Source: Serratia rubidaea (GTDB lineage: Bacteria > Pseudomonadota > Gammaproteobacteria > Enterobacterales > Enterobacteriaceae). From it: 64,000 nt of DNA. Of this stretch, positions 50,390-59,996 are shown piece by piece; position 1 is the stretch's first letter; each line of letters opens with the position of its first letter. The notes beneath the pieces were generated by a model, which worked only from the letters and a program-made list of their open reading frames with translations, had not been told where the DNA came from and made no database searches. The stretch spans positions 2,232,001-2,296,000 of the forward strand of contig LR590463.1 of assembly GCA_901472405.1 (NCBI GenBank). Reading direction: 5' to 3'. The position numbers and the translations under genes are program-made.

Positions 50390-50529
50390 ATCGTCCAGTG
50401 AATGGGTTGTGAGTGGCAAGATTTGCGGCTGACAGTTTTACGCGAATCACCCGCTGCGGGCAAGCCTGACGTCACGCTTTTCCCGGCCGGGCGGGCTATT
50501 TTTGCCCATTCTGCGGGCGAGGGGGAAAG

Positions 50530-50555
50530 CGTCCCGGCCGTGTGGGGCCGGGACG
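50530..50555 (-). terminator. Hairpin after the long glyoxalase gene
   Basis: Perfect 10-bp stem CGTCCCGGCC / GGCCGGGACG with a 6-nt loop and no clear T run. Confidence 0.55.
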
Positions 50556-50564
50556 GCGGGGCCG

Positions 50565-51092
50565 TTATGCCTGCAGCGGCGTCGGCTGCAGGATCTCAAT
50601 CCAGTAATCGTCCGGATCTTTGATAAATGCCACGTAGTTCATCCGCCCTTCGTGCAGGCGTTTCTGGAAGGTGACGCCCATCTGCTCAAAACGCTCGCAG
50701 GCGGCGCGCACGTCCGGCACGGTGACGCACAGGTGGCCGAAGCCGCGCGGCTCGCCGTTGCCGTTATGGTAGCTGAAGTCCGGCTGCGTTTCTGTGCCGT
50801 GGTTGTGCGTCAGCTCGAGGATCCCCGGCTGGCTCAGCGCCCACTGTTTGCGCTGCTCGTCGTCCTGCGGGATCTGGTCGCGCGGTACGCGGGCCAGATA
50901 CACGATGGTGAACGCCGCTTCGGCGAAGTCTTCTTTGTACACCGGCGTAAAGCCCAGCACGCGGGTATAGAAATCCAGCGCTTTGCTCAGATCCTTTACG
51001 CGGATCATGGTGTGGTTAAACACATAGCCGTCGGTGGCGTTTTCCGGCTGGGCAGTAACGCCCGGCAGGTTTAATAAATCGTTCAGAGGCAT
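50565..51092 (-). CDS. Glyoxalase I, long (Zn-type) form
   Basis: 175-residue lactoylglutathione lyase, intact, starting MPLNDLLNLPGV at 51092. It has an N-terminal extension and the YLARVPRDQIPQDDEQRKQW insertion, seen in eukaryotic-type, zinc-dependent glyoxalases such as human GLO1 and P. aeruginosa GloA3. Metal ligands are visible in NHTMIRVKD, GILELTHNHG, FGHLCVTVPDV and YWIEILQP. It complements the short GloA at 5 kb and may keep activity when nickel or zinc supply changes. Confidence 0.9.
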   Translation of the reverse strand: MPLNDLLNLPGVTAQPENATDGYVFNHTMIRVKDLSKALDFYTRVLGFTPVYKEDFAEAAFTIVYLARVPRDQIPQDDEQRKQWALSQPGILELTHNHGTETQPDFSYHNGNGEPRGFGHLCVTVPDVRAACERFEQMGVTFQKRLHEGRMNYVAFIKDPDDYWIEILQPTPLQA

Positions 51093-51144
51093 CGTTTTTC
51101 TCCTTGCTGCCTGATCTGTGACGCTGTGCCGAGTATACCCTGTC

Positions 51145-53454
51145 TTACAGGAGGCGTGTGCCCGACGGTAACATCTGGCAACGTCTGATAACAACCGGAA
51201 CGGATTTCGAGGTCGGCGTGCCGGTTTCGTCGCCAAAGCTCGACAGCGGCACCAGCGGGTTGGTTTCCGGGTAGTAGGCCGCCAGGTTGCCGCGCGGAAT
51301 GGCGTAGCTGACCAGTTTGAAGCCGCTGACCCGGCGGGTAATGCCGTCATGCCAGCGGGTCTCAATCTCGACGTGCTCCCCCTCGCTCAGCCCCAGCTGC
51401 GCCAGATCCTCCGGGTTGATAAACAGCACCTCGCGCTGGCCGTACACGCCGCGGTAGCGGTCGTCCAGCCCGTAAATGGTGGTGTTGTACTGGTCGTGGG
51501 AGCGCAGCGTCTGCAGGGTGAAGGCGTCCGGCGCGCCGTCCTCCGCCGGCGAGCGCTGCGCCGGCAGCGGGGCGGCGCTGAACTCCGCCTTGCCGCTGGG
51601 GGTGGCGAAGCGCAGTTCGGCGGCGGCGTTGCCCAGATAGAAGCCGCCGGGGATCTCACAGCGCTGGTTAAAGTTGTCAAAGCCGGGCAGCGTGGCGGCG
51701 ATATGCTCGCGGATCAGGCCGTAATCCGCCGCCAGCGCCTGCCAGTCGAGACGCTGGTTGCCCAGCACCGCGTCGGCGATGCCGCAGACGATGGCGGTTT
51801 CCGAGCGCTGGGTCGTCGCCAGCGGCGGGCTGATGCCCTCCGACGCATGCACCATGCTGAACGAGTCCTCCACCGTAATAAACTGCGCGCCGCCGGCCTG
51901 AATATCCTGTTCGGTGCGTCCCAGCGTCGGCAGGATCAGCGCATCGTTACCGACGTACAGGTGGCTGCGGTTCAGCTTGGTGCTGATCTGCACCGTCAGC
52001 GCGCAGTTTTGCAGGGCGCGGGCGGTGCGCTCGCTGTCCGGCGCGGCGGCGGCCAGATTGCCGCCGAGCGCCAGCAGCACCTTGACCTCGCCGCGCAGCA
52101 TCGCCTCAATGGCCTGCACCGTGTTATGGCCGGGCTGGCGGTTGGGGCTGAAGTTAAAGTGTTGCGCCAGGCTGTCGAGCAGCGCCGCCGGCGCCTTCTC
52201 GTCGATGCCGACCGTGCGGTTGCCCTGCACGTTGCTGTGGCCGCGCACCGGGCACAGGCCGGCGCCCGGCTTGCCCAACTGGCCGAACAGCAGCTGCAGG
52301 TTGGCGATCTCGCGCACCGTCGCCACCGAGTGTTTGTGCTGGGTAATGCCCATCGCCCAAGTGCAAATCACCCGTTTGGCGCCCTGATAAATCGACGCCG
52401 CCTCGCGCAGCTGCGCCTCGCTCAGGCCGGACTGGGCGACGAGCGTCTCCCAGCGGCAGGCGTCAACCTGCGCCAGATAGGCGGTGACGCCGACGGTATG
52501 CTGCTCGATAAACGCCATATCAAACAGCGGCGGCAGGCCGTCCGCCAGCTGCTGACGGTGGGTTTCCAGCAGCGCCTTCACCATGCCGCGCACCGCCGCC
52601 ATATCGCCGCCCAGTTTCGGCTGATAATAGGCGGAACTGATGGACGTGGCGGCCGGCGTCAGCATCTGCAGCGGGCTTTGCGGGTCGGCGAAGCGCTCCA
52701 GCCCGCGCTCGCGCAGGGTATTGAAGCTGACGATGCGCGCGCCGCGGTCGGCCGCCTGCTTCAGGCTGTGCAGCATGCGCGGGTGGTTGGTGCCGGGGTT
52801 CTGGCCAAATACGAAGATGGCGTCGGCCTGATTAAAGTCATCCAGGCGCACGGTGCCTTTTCCGACGCCGATGCTCTGTTTCAGCCCGATGCCGCTGGCT
52901 TCGTGGCACATATTGGAGCAGTCGGGAAAGTTGCTGGTGCCCAGCATGCGGCCGAACAGTTGATAGACGTAGGCCGCTTCATTGCTGGCGCGGCCGGAGG
53001 TATACAGCTCCAGCTGCGACGGGTTGTCCAGGCGCGCGATATGCTGTGCGATCAGCGCGAAGGCCTCTTGCCATGAGACAGGGCGGTAATGGTCGCTGGC
53101 GGCGTCGTAGCGCATCGGATGGGTCAGCCGCCCCTGATATTCGAGAAAATAGTCGCTCTGGCGGCGTAGCGTGCTGACGCTGTGGGCGGCGAAAAACGCC
53201 GGCGTCACCGCCTGACGGGTGGCTTCCCAGCTGACCGCCTTGGCGCCGTTCTCGCAAAAGTTGAAGGTACTGTGGCTGTCATCGCCCCAGGCGCATCCCG
53301 GGCAGTCGAAACCGCGCGCCTGATTGACGCGCAGCAGGTTGCGGATATTTTTCAGCACCTGCTTGCTGTCGCGCAGGTAACGGGTGGTGGAGGCTAATGC
53401 GCCCCAGCCGCCGGCCGGTGAGGTGTAGGGTTTGATTGCAGGTTTGAATTTCAT
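51145..53454 (-). CDS. YdeP-like molybdopterin oxidoreductase (FdhF family)
   Basis: 769-residue molybdopterin-guanine-dinucleotide enzyme, intact, resembling E. coli YdeP (759 aa), a FdhF homologue linked to acid resistance. An N-terminal Cys cluster (FDCPGCAWGDD ... FCENG) may bind an Fe-S centre. The catalytic core has SGRASNEAAYVYQLFGR, FGQNPGTNHPRML and RGHSNVQGNRTVG; a MoCo C-terminal barrel follows. Start MKFKPAIKPYTSPAGG at 53454; a 63-residue upstream open extension is not supported. No partner subunit is adjacent. Confidence 0.9.
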   Translation of the reverse strand: MKFKPAIKPYTSPAGGWGALASTTRYLRDSKQVLKNIRNLLRVNQARGFDCPGCAWGDDSHSTFNFCENGAKAVSWEATRQAVTPAFFAAHSVSTLRRQSDYFLEYQGRLTHPMRYDAASDHYRPVSWQEAFALIAQHIARLDNPSQLELYTSGRASNEAAYVYQLFGRMLGTSNFPDCSNMCHEASGIGLKQSIGVGKGTVRLDDFNQADAIFVFGQNPGTNHPRMLHSLKQAADRGARIVSFNTLRERGLERFADPQSPLQMLTPAATSISSAYYQPKLGGDMAAVRGMVKALLETHRQQLADGLPPLFDMAFIEQHTVGVTAYLAQVDACRWETLVAQSGLSEAQLREAASIYQGAKRVICTWAMGITQHKHSVATVREIANLQLLFGQLGKPGAGLCPVRGHSNVQGNRTVGIDEKAPAALLDSLAQHFNFSPNRQPGHNTVQAIEAMLRGEVKVLLALGGNLAAAAPDSERTARALQNCALTVQISTKLNRSHLYVGNDALILPTLGRTEQDIQAGGAQFITVEDSFSMVHASEGISPPLATTQRSETAIVCGIADAVLGNQRLDWQALAADYGLIREHIAATLPGFDNFNQRCEIPGGFYLGNAAAELRFATPSGKAEFSAAPLPAQRSPAEDGAPDAFTLQTLRSHDQYNTTIYGLDDRYRGVYGQREVLFINPEDLAQLGLSEGEHVEIETRWHDGITRRVSGFKLVSYAIPRGNLAAYYPETNPLVPLSSFGDETGTPTSKSVPVVIRRCQMLPSGTRLL

Positions 53455-53722
53455 CTTATTATTCGCCGCAGGTGTTTGTAATGAAAAGGTGAAATTATTT
53501 TTAAATATTTGCTGATGATCGGCGCCAGTGTAGGCAGACGCGCGGTGGGCGTCTAATAAACTGTGCCAATGGCGCCATAGACGCGGTTTATTACCGGGCG
53601 GGAGTAACGCATACAAATGGTTGCACTCTGTTATCTGCTGCAAAAGACTGGCGATTCCGCTGCCGCGCCGTTTGGTGCAGTCTAGCCCGGCTAAAATAGA
53701 ATGATATGAAGAGGATATATTT

Positions 53723-54892
53723 GTGAAGCCTAGTGTATTGGCCGTTGTATGTGGAATGTTACTGCCGCTGGCAGCCCAGGCGGCGGCAGCGCCGGCGCAG
53801 AGTGTGGCGCTGACTCCGCCGGCAATCGATGCGGCTTCGTATGTCCTGATGGACTCGGTGACCGGCCAGATCCTGGCGCAGGATCATGCCGATGAGCGGC
53901 GCAACCCCGCCAGTCTGACCAAACTGATGACCGGGCTGGTGGTCGACCATGCGCTGGACCAGCATAAAATCAGCCTGGACGACGTGGTGACGGTGGGTCA
54001 GGACGCCTGGGGCGCCGGCAATCCGGTGTTCAAAGGCTCTTCGCTGATGTTTTTAAAACCAGGTGACAGGGTCACGGTGCGCGATCTCAGCCGCGGCATT
54101 ATTATCGACTCCGGCAATGACGCCTGCGTGGCGATGGCTGACTACGTAGCCGGCAGCCAGTCGGCCTTTGTACAGCTGATGAACCAAAAAGCGGCGCAGT
54201 TGGGGCTGAAAAACACCCACTTTGAAACGGTGCACGGCCTGGATGCGCCGGGGCAGTTCACCACCGCCGGCGACCTGGCGCAGATAGCGCGGGCGATCAT
54301 CCTGAGCGAGCCGGAGGAGTACCATATGTACAGCGAAAAATCGCTGACCTGGAACGGCATCACCCAGCAGAACCGCAACGGCCTGCTGTGGGATAAAACG
54401 CTGCACGTCGACGGCCTGAAAACCGGCCACACGGCATCGGCGGGCTTCAACATTATCGCCTCCGCGACCGAGGGCAACCGCCGGATGATCGCGGTGGTGA
54501 TGGGCGGTAAAAGCTCGAAGGGGCGTGAAGAGCAGGCGCGTAAGCTGCTGACCTGGGGGCTGCGTGACTTTGACACCGTTCAGGTGTTCAAGGCCGGCGC
54601 CGCGCTGGGTAATGAGGCGGTCTGGTACGGCGATAAATCGCAGGTGCAGGTGGGCGTCAGTCAGGATCACGTCCTCAGCCTGCCGAAAGGCGAGATGGAG
54701 AAGCTGAAAGCCCAGTATGTACTGAATGACAAGCGTCTGGAAGCGCCGCTGAAGGCGGGACAGACCGTCGGGGAAGTGCGCCTCAGCGACAACGGCCGGC
54801 AGCTGGCGACGCTGCCGCTGGTGGCGCTGCAGCCGGTGAATCAGGGCGGCGTCTTCTCACGCCTGGCGGATTACGTCAAACTCAAACTATAA
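53723..54892 (+). CDS. dacD: D-alanyl-D-alanine carboxypeptidase DacD (PBP6b)
   Basis: Periplasmic low-molecular-weight penicillin-binding protein that trims peptidoglycan pentapeptides. GTG start at 53723, signal peptide cleaved near LAAQA, active-site Ser64 in SLTK, SGN triad Ser and the KTGH motif. 389 aa, intact. Long runs match E. coli DacD (SEKSLTWNGITQQNRNGLLW) better than DacA or DacC. A C-terminal amphipathic segment (RLADYVKLKL) should anchor it to the membrane. Confidence 0.93.
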   Translation: MKPSVLAVVCGMLLPLAAQAAAAPAQSVALTPPAIDAASYVLMDSVTGQILAQDHADERRNPASLTKLMTGLVVDHALDQHKISLDDVVTVGQDAWGAGNPVFKGSSLMFLKPGDRVTVRDLSRGIIIDSGNDACVAMADYVAGSQSAFVQLMNQKAAQLGLKNTHFETVHGLDAPGQFTTAGDLAQIARAIILSEPEEYHMYSEKSLTWNGITQQNRNGLLWDKTLHVDGLKTGHTASAGFNIIASATEGNRRMIAVVMGGKSSKGREEQARKLLTWGLRDFDTVQVFKAGAALGNEAVWYGDKSQVQVGVSQDHVLSLPKGEMEKLKAQYVLNDKRLEAPLKAGQTVGEVRLSDNGRQLATLPLVALQPVNQGGVFSRLADYVKLKL

Positions 54893-54985
54893 CGCCTCCC
54901 GCCCGGGCCCGGCTGACGCAGTGCGGGTCCGCTTTTCGGCGCTTAATGATATACTGATTTCAGAAATCATCATCCGAGCAAATTA

Positions 54986-55882
54986 ATGGATATTAAGCAG
55001 CTGATTTATCTGTGTAACCTTGAGCGCGAACGCCATTTCGGCCGGGCGGCGGAAGCCAGCTTCGTCAGCCAGCCGACGCTGTCCATGCGGCTGAAAAATC
55101 TGGAAAAAGAGCTGGGCGTGGCGTTAATCAACCGCGGCAATAATTTCGAAGGCTTTACCGCCGAAGGCGAGCGCGTGCTGGCCTGGGCGCGGGAAATCGT
55201 CTCGGTGTATCAGGGGCTGAAGCTGGAGGTGGCGTCGCTCAAGCACGGGGTGAACGGCACGCTGGTGATTGGCGCGGTGCCGCAGTGCAGCATCACGCTG
55301 GCGCAGCTGCTTAAATCGGTCAGCGCCAAATTTCCGCAGTTGGACTTTCGCGTCTCGGTGCTCAGCGCCGATCAGCTGCTGGAGGCCCTGACCGCCCATA
55401 CGGTGGATATCGGCATCGGCTTTTTCGAGCTGCAGACGCTGCACGAGCTGCATTTTCAGTCGCAGCCGCTGGAGGACAGCGGCATCGATCTGCTGTTCCA
55501 TCCGCAGCATTTCCCGCAGCTGGTGGGGGATGCGCCGCTGACGCTGCACGAGGTGGCCGCGCTGCCGCTGTGTCTGGCCGAGCCGTCGCGCTACTTCCGC
55601 CGTTATATCGATCAAAATTTCCGCGAAGCCGGGCTAACGCTGCATACGCGGCTGGAAACCAGCTCGCTGCTGCAGCTGGTGCAGGGGATTTTCGTCGGTC
55701 TGGGCTGCGGCATCTTCCCGCGCGGCAATTTACTGCCGGAAATGACGCCGCAGCTGCAGCGGCGGCCGATCGCCATTGCACCGATGTCGCGCCACGCGGC
55801 GGTGGTGATTGCCGAGCCGGGCCGGGCGACGCCGTTGGCCCAGCACTTCTTTGACGCCGCCAAGAGCTGGCTGCTGCAGTAA
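54986..55882 (+). CDS. LysR-family regulator next to the CMD protein
   Basis: 298-residue LysR regulator, intact, with an N-terminal winged helix (FVSQPTLSMRLKNLEKELG) and a two-lobed effector domain (GTLVIGAVPQCSITLAQLL ... VDIGIGFFE). No OxyR-type redox cysteine pair is evident. It is convergent with and 1 bp from the CMD-domain gene. Targets and ligand are unknown. Confidence 0.85.
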   Translation: MDIKQLIYLCNLERERHFGRAAEASFVSQPTLSMRLKNLEKELGVALINRGNNFEGFTAEGERVLAWAREIVSVYQGLKLEVASLKHGVNGTLVIGAVPQCSITLAQLLKSVSAKFPQLDFRVSVLSADQLLEALTAHTVDIGIGFFELQTLHELHFQSQPLEDSGIDLLFHPQHFPQLVGDAPLTLHEVAALPLCLAEPSRYFRRYIDQNFREAGLTLHTRLETSSLLQLVQGIFVGLGCGIFPRGNLLPEMTPQLQRRPIAIAPMSRHAAVVIAEPGRATPLAQHFFDAAKSWLLQ

Positions 55883-55883
55883 A

Positions 55884-57095
55884 CTACGCGTCTTCTTGCT
55901 GCGCGCCGGCGGCCAGGGTATCGCCCAGGCTATAGCGCAGACGGTTTTCCCAGGCATACAGCGCGCTGGTCAATATCAGGTCCAGCGCCTGTGCCTGCGT
56001 CACATCCTGCTGAAACAGCGGCTGTACGCTGTGCGGGGTAAACTTTTCCGGGCTGCGGGTTAACGCGCTGCTGACCTGAATCACCGCCTGTTGCCGGGGC
56101 GTCGCGCGCTGATAGCCGTCGTCGATGCTGTCGCACAGGGCGTGCACCAGCGGCGGGTGCTGCAGATCCGCCGCTACGCCGGCGGCGCAGTAACGGCTGC
56201 CGTTGATGCGCGAGGCGCAGAGCGCCGCCAGCGCCATCAGCCGGCCGTTCTCTTCATCATTATTGCCGCCATGAATACCGTTAAAGACGCCGTTGCGCTC
56301 GCGCAGGGCGGCGGCATCGTGGGCCAGCAGCAGGTAGTAATCCTCCGTACGCGCGTCCGGGTGGCTCTGGTCCAGCACGTCCAGCTGTTCGGCCGCCGCC
56401 TCGGCGGGCTGCAGCGGCGCCAGGCGTGCCTGCCAGATTGGCGGGCGTTGGTCGAGGCGCAGCGGCTCGGCGTCCTGCTGGGTGGTGAAGCCCGGCGCCA
56501 CCGCCGCGGGACGGCCCGCCAGCGCGGCGATGCCGGCGACCACCCGCGCCTGATAGCTGACAAAGCCGATTATCTGCACGAAGGAAACGATATCCGCCAC
56601 GCTCAGGCCGACGTCGCTCAGCTGCTGCAGCGCCTTACGGCAGATCAGCGTGGGCTGGGTGGCAAGCTGGCGGGCGTATTGGGTGATTTGCGCTAGGCGG
56701 ATATTACTTTCACGGGAGGCGTCGGGGCTGTCGAGCGGGGCGAGGCGGGCGGCGTAGTGGCTACACAGCGACTGCACGCCGGTGACCTGCGCCACCGTCA
56801 GCGCGGTACAGAGGCGATCGTAGGGTGACAGTGTCACGTGGCGCGATAGCGCAACCTGCTCGGGAAACAGCACGTGACAACAGGCCAGCGAGGCGCCAAA
56901 CACCGGCGCGCGGGCGATCAGCGCCTGATTCAATGCCGGGTCAGTGAACTCGCCCAGCCCCAGTAAAAAGCGATCGCGTATCAGAGCGGCCTGCGGCTCC
57001 AGCGGCAGATAGCCGCGTACGCTGCGCTGGGTCTCATGATACCACTGGCTATTGTGAGGTTGGCGCGGTTGTTCCCTGAGGCGTGGACTCGTCAT
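55884..57095 (-). CDS. Two-domain carboxymuconolactone decarboxylase/AhpD-like protein
   Basis: 403 aa with MTSPRLREQPRQ as the chosen start (57095, AGGAT site); a TTG at 57122 would add nine residues. Two AhpD/CMD-type helical modules are visible. The first has QVTGVQSLCSHYAARL; the second has ALCASRINGSRYCAAGVA, where the usual CxxC peroxidase pair is not intact. It resembles fused forms of the paired Avi_7169/Avi_7170 alkylhydroperoxidase-domain proteins. Peroxidase activity is not assured. Intact; lies downstream of sapF on the same strand. Confidence 0.78.
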   Translation of the reverse strand: MTSPRLREQPRQPHNSQWYHETQRSVRGYLPLEPQAALIRDRFLLGLGEFTDPALNQALIARAPVFGASLACCHVLFPEQVALSRHVTLSPYDRLCTALTVAQVTGVQSLCSHYAARLAPLDSPDASRESNIRLAQITQYARQLATQPTLICRKALQQLSDVGLSVADIVSFVQIIGFVSYQARVVAGIAALAGRPAAVAPGFTTQQDAEPLRLDQRPPIWQARLAPLQPAEAAAEQLDVLDQSHPDARTEDYYLLLAHDAAALRERNGVFNGIHGGNNDEENGRLMALAALCASRINGSRYCAAGVAADLQHPPLVHALCDSIDDGYQRATPRQQAVIQVSSALTRSPEKFTPHSVQPLFQQDVTQAQALDLILTSALYAWENRLRYSLGDTLAAGAQQEDA

Positions 57096-57263
57096 CAGTG
57101 AGATATCCTGTTGTTTAATCAACTCAACGTAGGGATATCTTCACTGATTCGAATAGCGAGATAAAATAATGTTACGTGCTAATCAATAACTGAAGGGAAT
57201 AAAATATAAGGATATATCACAAAAATGTAATTTGTATTTGCGCCTGACGCATAAACCGCGCGC

Positions 57264-57293
57264 CGTCCGGGCGACGCCGAGGCCGCCCGGACG
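57264..57293 (-). terminator. Hairpin after sapF
   Basis: Perfect 10-bp stem CGTCCGGGCG / CGCCCGGACG with a 10-nt loop, 9 bp after the sapF stop; no T run. Confidence 0.55.
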
Positions 57294-57301
57294 TGTGGCC
57301 A

Positions 57302-58114
57302 TCAGCGGCCGCCGCCGTCGCGCCGCCAGGCGTCGGCGGTCAGGGCCTCGCCGAAGTGGCTGGCGATCAGCCGCTTGGTCAGCTCGTGCAGCGGCGCCGC
57401 CAGCACCTCGGCGGTGCTGCCGCGTTCGACGATTTCCCCCTCATGCATCACCAGTACCTGATCGCTGATATGCTTCATCATCCCCAGGTGCTGGGTGACG
57501 TAGATGTAGGAGATGCCGTGCTTCTCCTGCAGTTCCAGCATCAGGTTGATGATTTGCGAGCGCATCGACATATCCAGCGAGGCCAGTGCCTCATCGGCGA
57601 CGATCACCTTCGGCTGCAGGATCAGCGCCCGCGCCAGCGCCACGCGCTGTTTCTGGCCGGAGGCCAGCATATGCGGGTAATAATAGGCGTGGTCCGGCAG
57701 CATGCCGACCTGGCGCAGCGTCTGGTTGATGCGCCGCTCGCGCTCCAGCGGTTCCAGATCGGTATTCATCCGCAGCGGGGCGTCCAGGATCTGACCGATG
57801 CGCTGACGCGGATTGAGCGAGGTGCTCGGATCCTGAAAAATCATGCGGATGCGCTGGCTGCGGTAGCGGTAGTCGCCGTAGCTCAGCGGATGGTCGTCGA
57901 TCAGCAGTTCGCCGGCGCTTGGCTCCACCATGCCGGACAGCATCTTCGCCAGCGTGGACTTGCCCGAACCGTTTTCACCGATAATCGCCAGCGTCTGGCG
58001 CTCGCGCAGGGTAAAGCTCACCGACCTGACCGCCTCGACGTGCTGGCGACGGAACAGACCGCTGCGGTAGCGGTAGGTTTTGCTCAGGTTGCGCACTTCC
58101 AATAGCGTTTCCAT
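57302..58114 (-). CDS. sapF: Sap ABC transporter ATPase SapF
   Basis: 270-residue ABC ATPase, intact. Walker A IIGENGSGKSTLAKM, signature region LASGQKQRVALARAL, Walker B VIVADEALASLD. In Enterobacteria SapABCDF is associated with antimicrobial-peptide resistance and, in E. coli, putrescine export. Last gene of sapABCDF, 1 bp after sapD. In E. coli fabI lies nearby; here the CMD protein gene does. Confidence 0.95.
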   Translation of the reverse strand: METLLEVRNLSKTYRYRSGLFRRQHVEAVRSVSFTLRERQTLAIIGENGSGKSTLAKMLSGMVEPSAGELLIDDHPLSYGDYRYRSQRIRMIFQDPSTSLNPRQRIGQILDAPLRMNTDLEPLERERRINQTLRQVGMLPDHAYYYPHMLASGQKQRVALARALILQPKVIVADEALASLDMSMRSQIINLMLELQEKHGISYIYVTQHLGMMKHISDQVLVMHEGEIVERGSTAEVLAAPLHELTKRLIASHFGEALTADAWRRDGGGR

Positions 58115-58115
58115 C

Positions 58116-59109
58116 TCACTGTTCCTCCATATTGAGCGGGAAGTGGCAGGCGAACAGGTGATTTTTCACCGCCCGCAGGCGCGGGGTTTCGATGCATTTT
58201 TTCTGCGCGTAAGGGCAGCGCGGCCCCAACCGACAGCCGATGGGCAGGTGCTCCAGCGAGGGGATCGCCCCCGGCAGGGTATTGAGCCGGCTTTTGTGCG
58301 GCAGCGAGCGGCCGAAATCCGGCATGGCGCGGATCAGCGCCTGGGTATACGGATGGTGCGGCGCCGCCAGCAACTCCTCGCAGCGGGCGCTTTCCACCGT
58401 CTGGCCGCAGTAGAGCACGTTAACCCGGTCGGCCCATTTGCTCATCATCTGCAGGTCATGGCTGATCAGCAAAATGGTGGTGTTGTTGTTTTGATTCAGC
58501 CGCGCCAGCAGGCGGAAAATCTGCGCCTGGGTGGTGGGTTCCATCGCATTGGTCGGCTCATCGGCGATCAGCAGGCGCGGCTGGTTTGGCCAGCGCGATG
58601 GCGATCATCACTTTCTGACACTCGCCCTCGGTCAGTTCATAGGGAAAACTGCCCAAAATGTCGTCATGATCTTTAATGCCGACGCGGTGCAGCAGCTCAA
58701 TCGCCCGGCGACGCCGCCAGTTAAAGCGTTGCCACCAGCGGCCTTTATAGGTCCAGCCGGGGATCGCCTGCGCCAGCTGCCGGCCGATGCTTTCCGACGG
58801 GTCGAGACAGGACTGCGGCTCCTGGAAAATCATCGAGACGTTGTGGCCCACCAGTTTACGGCGTTCGCGCGGCGTCAGCTGCAGCAGGTCGATGTCGTCA
58901 AAGCGCAGGCGGTCGGCGGTGACGCGCCAGTTGTCTTTGGTGACGCCGCAGATCGCCTTGGCGATCAGGCTCTTGCCGGAGCCGGATTCGCCCACCAGGC
59001 CGCGCACTTCACCTTCGCTCAGCGTCATGCTGACGCGGTCCACCGCCTTGACCGGCCCGTCGGCGGTCATAAATTCAATCGTCAGATTGCGGATATCGAG
59101 CAACGGCAT
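58116..59109 (-). CDS. sapD: Sap ABC transporter ATPase SapD, one frameshift
   Basis: 330 aa after repair, identical in length to E. coli SapD. Walker [18 protein letters not shown], signature-like [16 protein letters not shown], Walker [14 protein letters not shown], and an oligopeptide-transporter C-terminal cysteine region ([14 protein letters not shown]). An extra A near 58584 falls exactly between the signature and Walker B. SapD ATP binding also supports Trk potassium uptake in E. coli. Its start shares TAATG with the sapC stop. Confidence 0.94.
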
Positions 59110-59996
59110 TATTCCACTCCCGCATTGATGGCGCGGCGCATGCCATCGCCCAACAGGTTGATCAGCAATACGCTGATCAGGATGGCGGCGCCGGCAGCAT
59201 CACCGCCCAGGGGGCGACGTACACCAGCTCCAGCGAATCGCCGAGCATGGCGCCCCATTCCGGCGACGGCAGCTGCGCGCCGAGGTCGAGGAAGCCGAGC
59301 GCGGCGATATCGAGGATCGCCATCGACAGCGCGCGGGTGAATTCGGTCACCAGCACCGCGGCGATATTGGGCAGCACCGCATACCACAGGATCTGCAGGG
59401 TCGAGGCGCCGTCCAGCCGCGCCGCCACCACGTACTCTTTTTCCAGCTCGTCATGCACCGCGCTGTAGATGGTGCGCACCATGCGCGGCAACAGCGCCAG
59501 CCATACCGCCAGCATGGCGTGCTCCAGTTTCGGGCCGATAAACGCCACCACCACGATCGCCAGCAGCAGCGAAGGGATCGACAGCAGGGTGTCGAGAATA
59601 TGGTTCAGCACCGCCGAGCGCAGGCCGTGGGTCACGCCGGCCAGCACCCCGAGGATCACCCGAAGAAGGCGGCGCCCAGCGTCACCACCAGCGCCGAGCC
59701 GAAGGTGGCGGTGGTGCCGGTCAGCAGACGGCTCAGCAGGTCGCGTCCCAGATCGTCGGTGCCGAGGAAGAACGAGACGTTGCCGTAGCGCGACCAGGAG
59801 GGCGGCAGCAGCTGATAGCCGAGGAACTGCTGATCGAGCGCATAGGGCGCCAGCAGGCTGCCGAACAGCGACAGCAGCACCAGCGCAATCACGCCGTAGA
59901 AACCGATCATCGCCAGCGCGTCGCCGTAAAAGATCGCCAGGTATAGCGCAGCGGGCTCGGCATTTTCTTTTCGCGGTATACGTTATCGAAGGGCAT
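59109..59996 (-). CDS. sapC: Sap ABC transporter permease SapC, three frameshifts
   Basis: Permease of 296 aa after repair (same as E. coli), starting [20 protein letters not shown]. Oppc-type fold with the EAA loop [20 protein letters not shown]. Missing bases near 59939, 59659 and 59189 split it into four frames. Overlaps sapB by 14 bp. Confidence 0.93.

Noticed and set aside
51145..53643. N-terminal extension of the YdeP-like protein by 63 residues
   Set aside because: The extension has no family similarity and a His/Trp/Leu-rich shadow-like composition; MKFKPAIKPYTSPAGG at 53454 is the family start.
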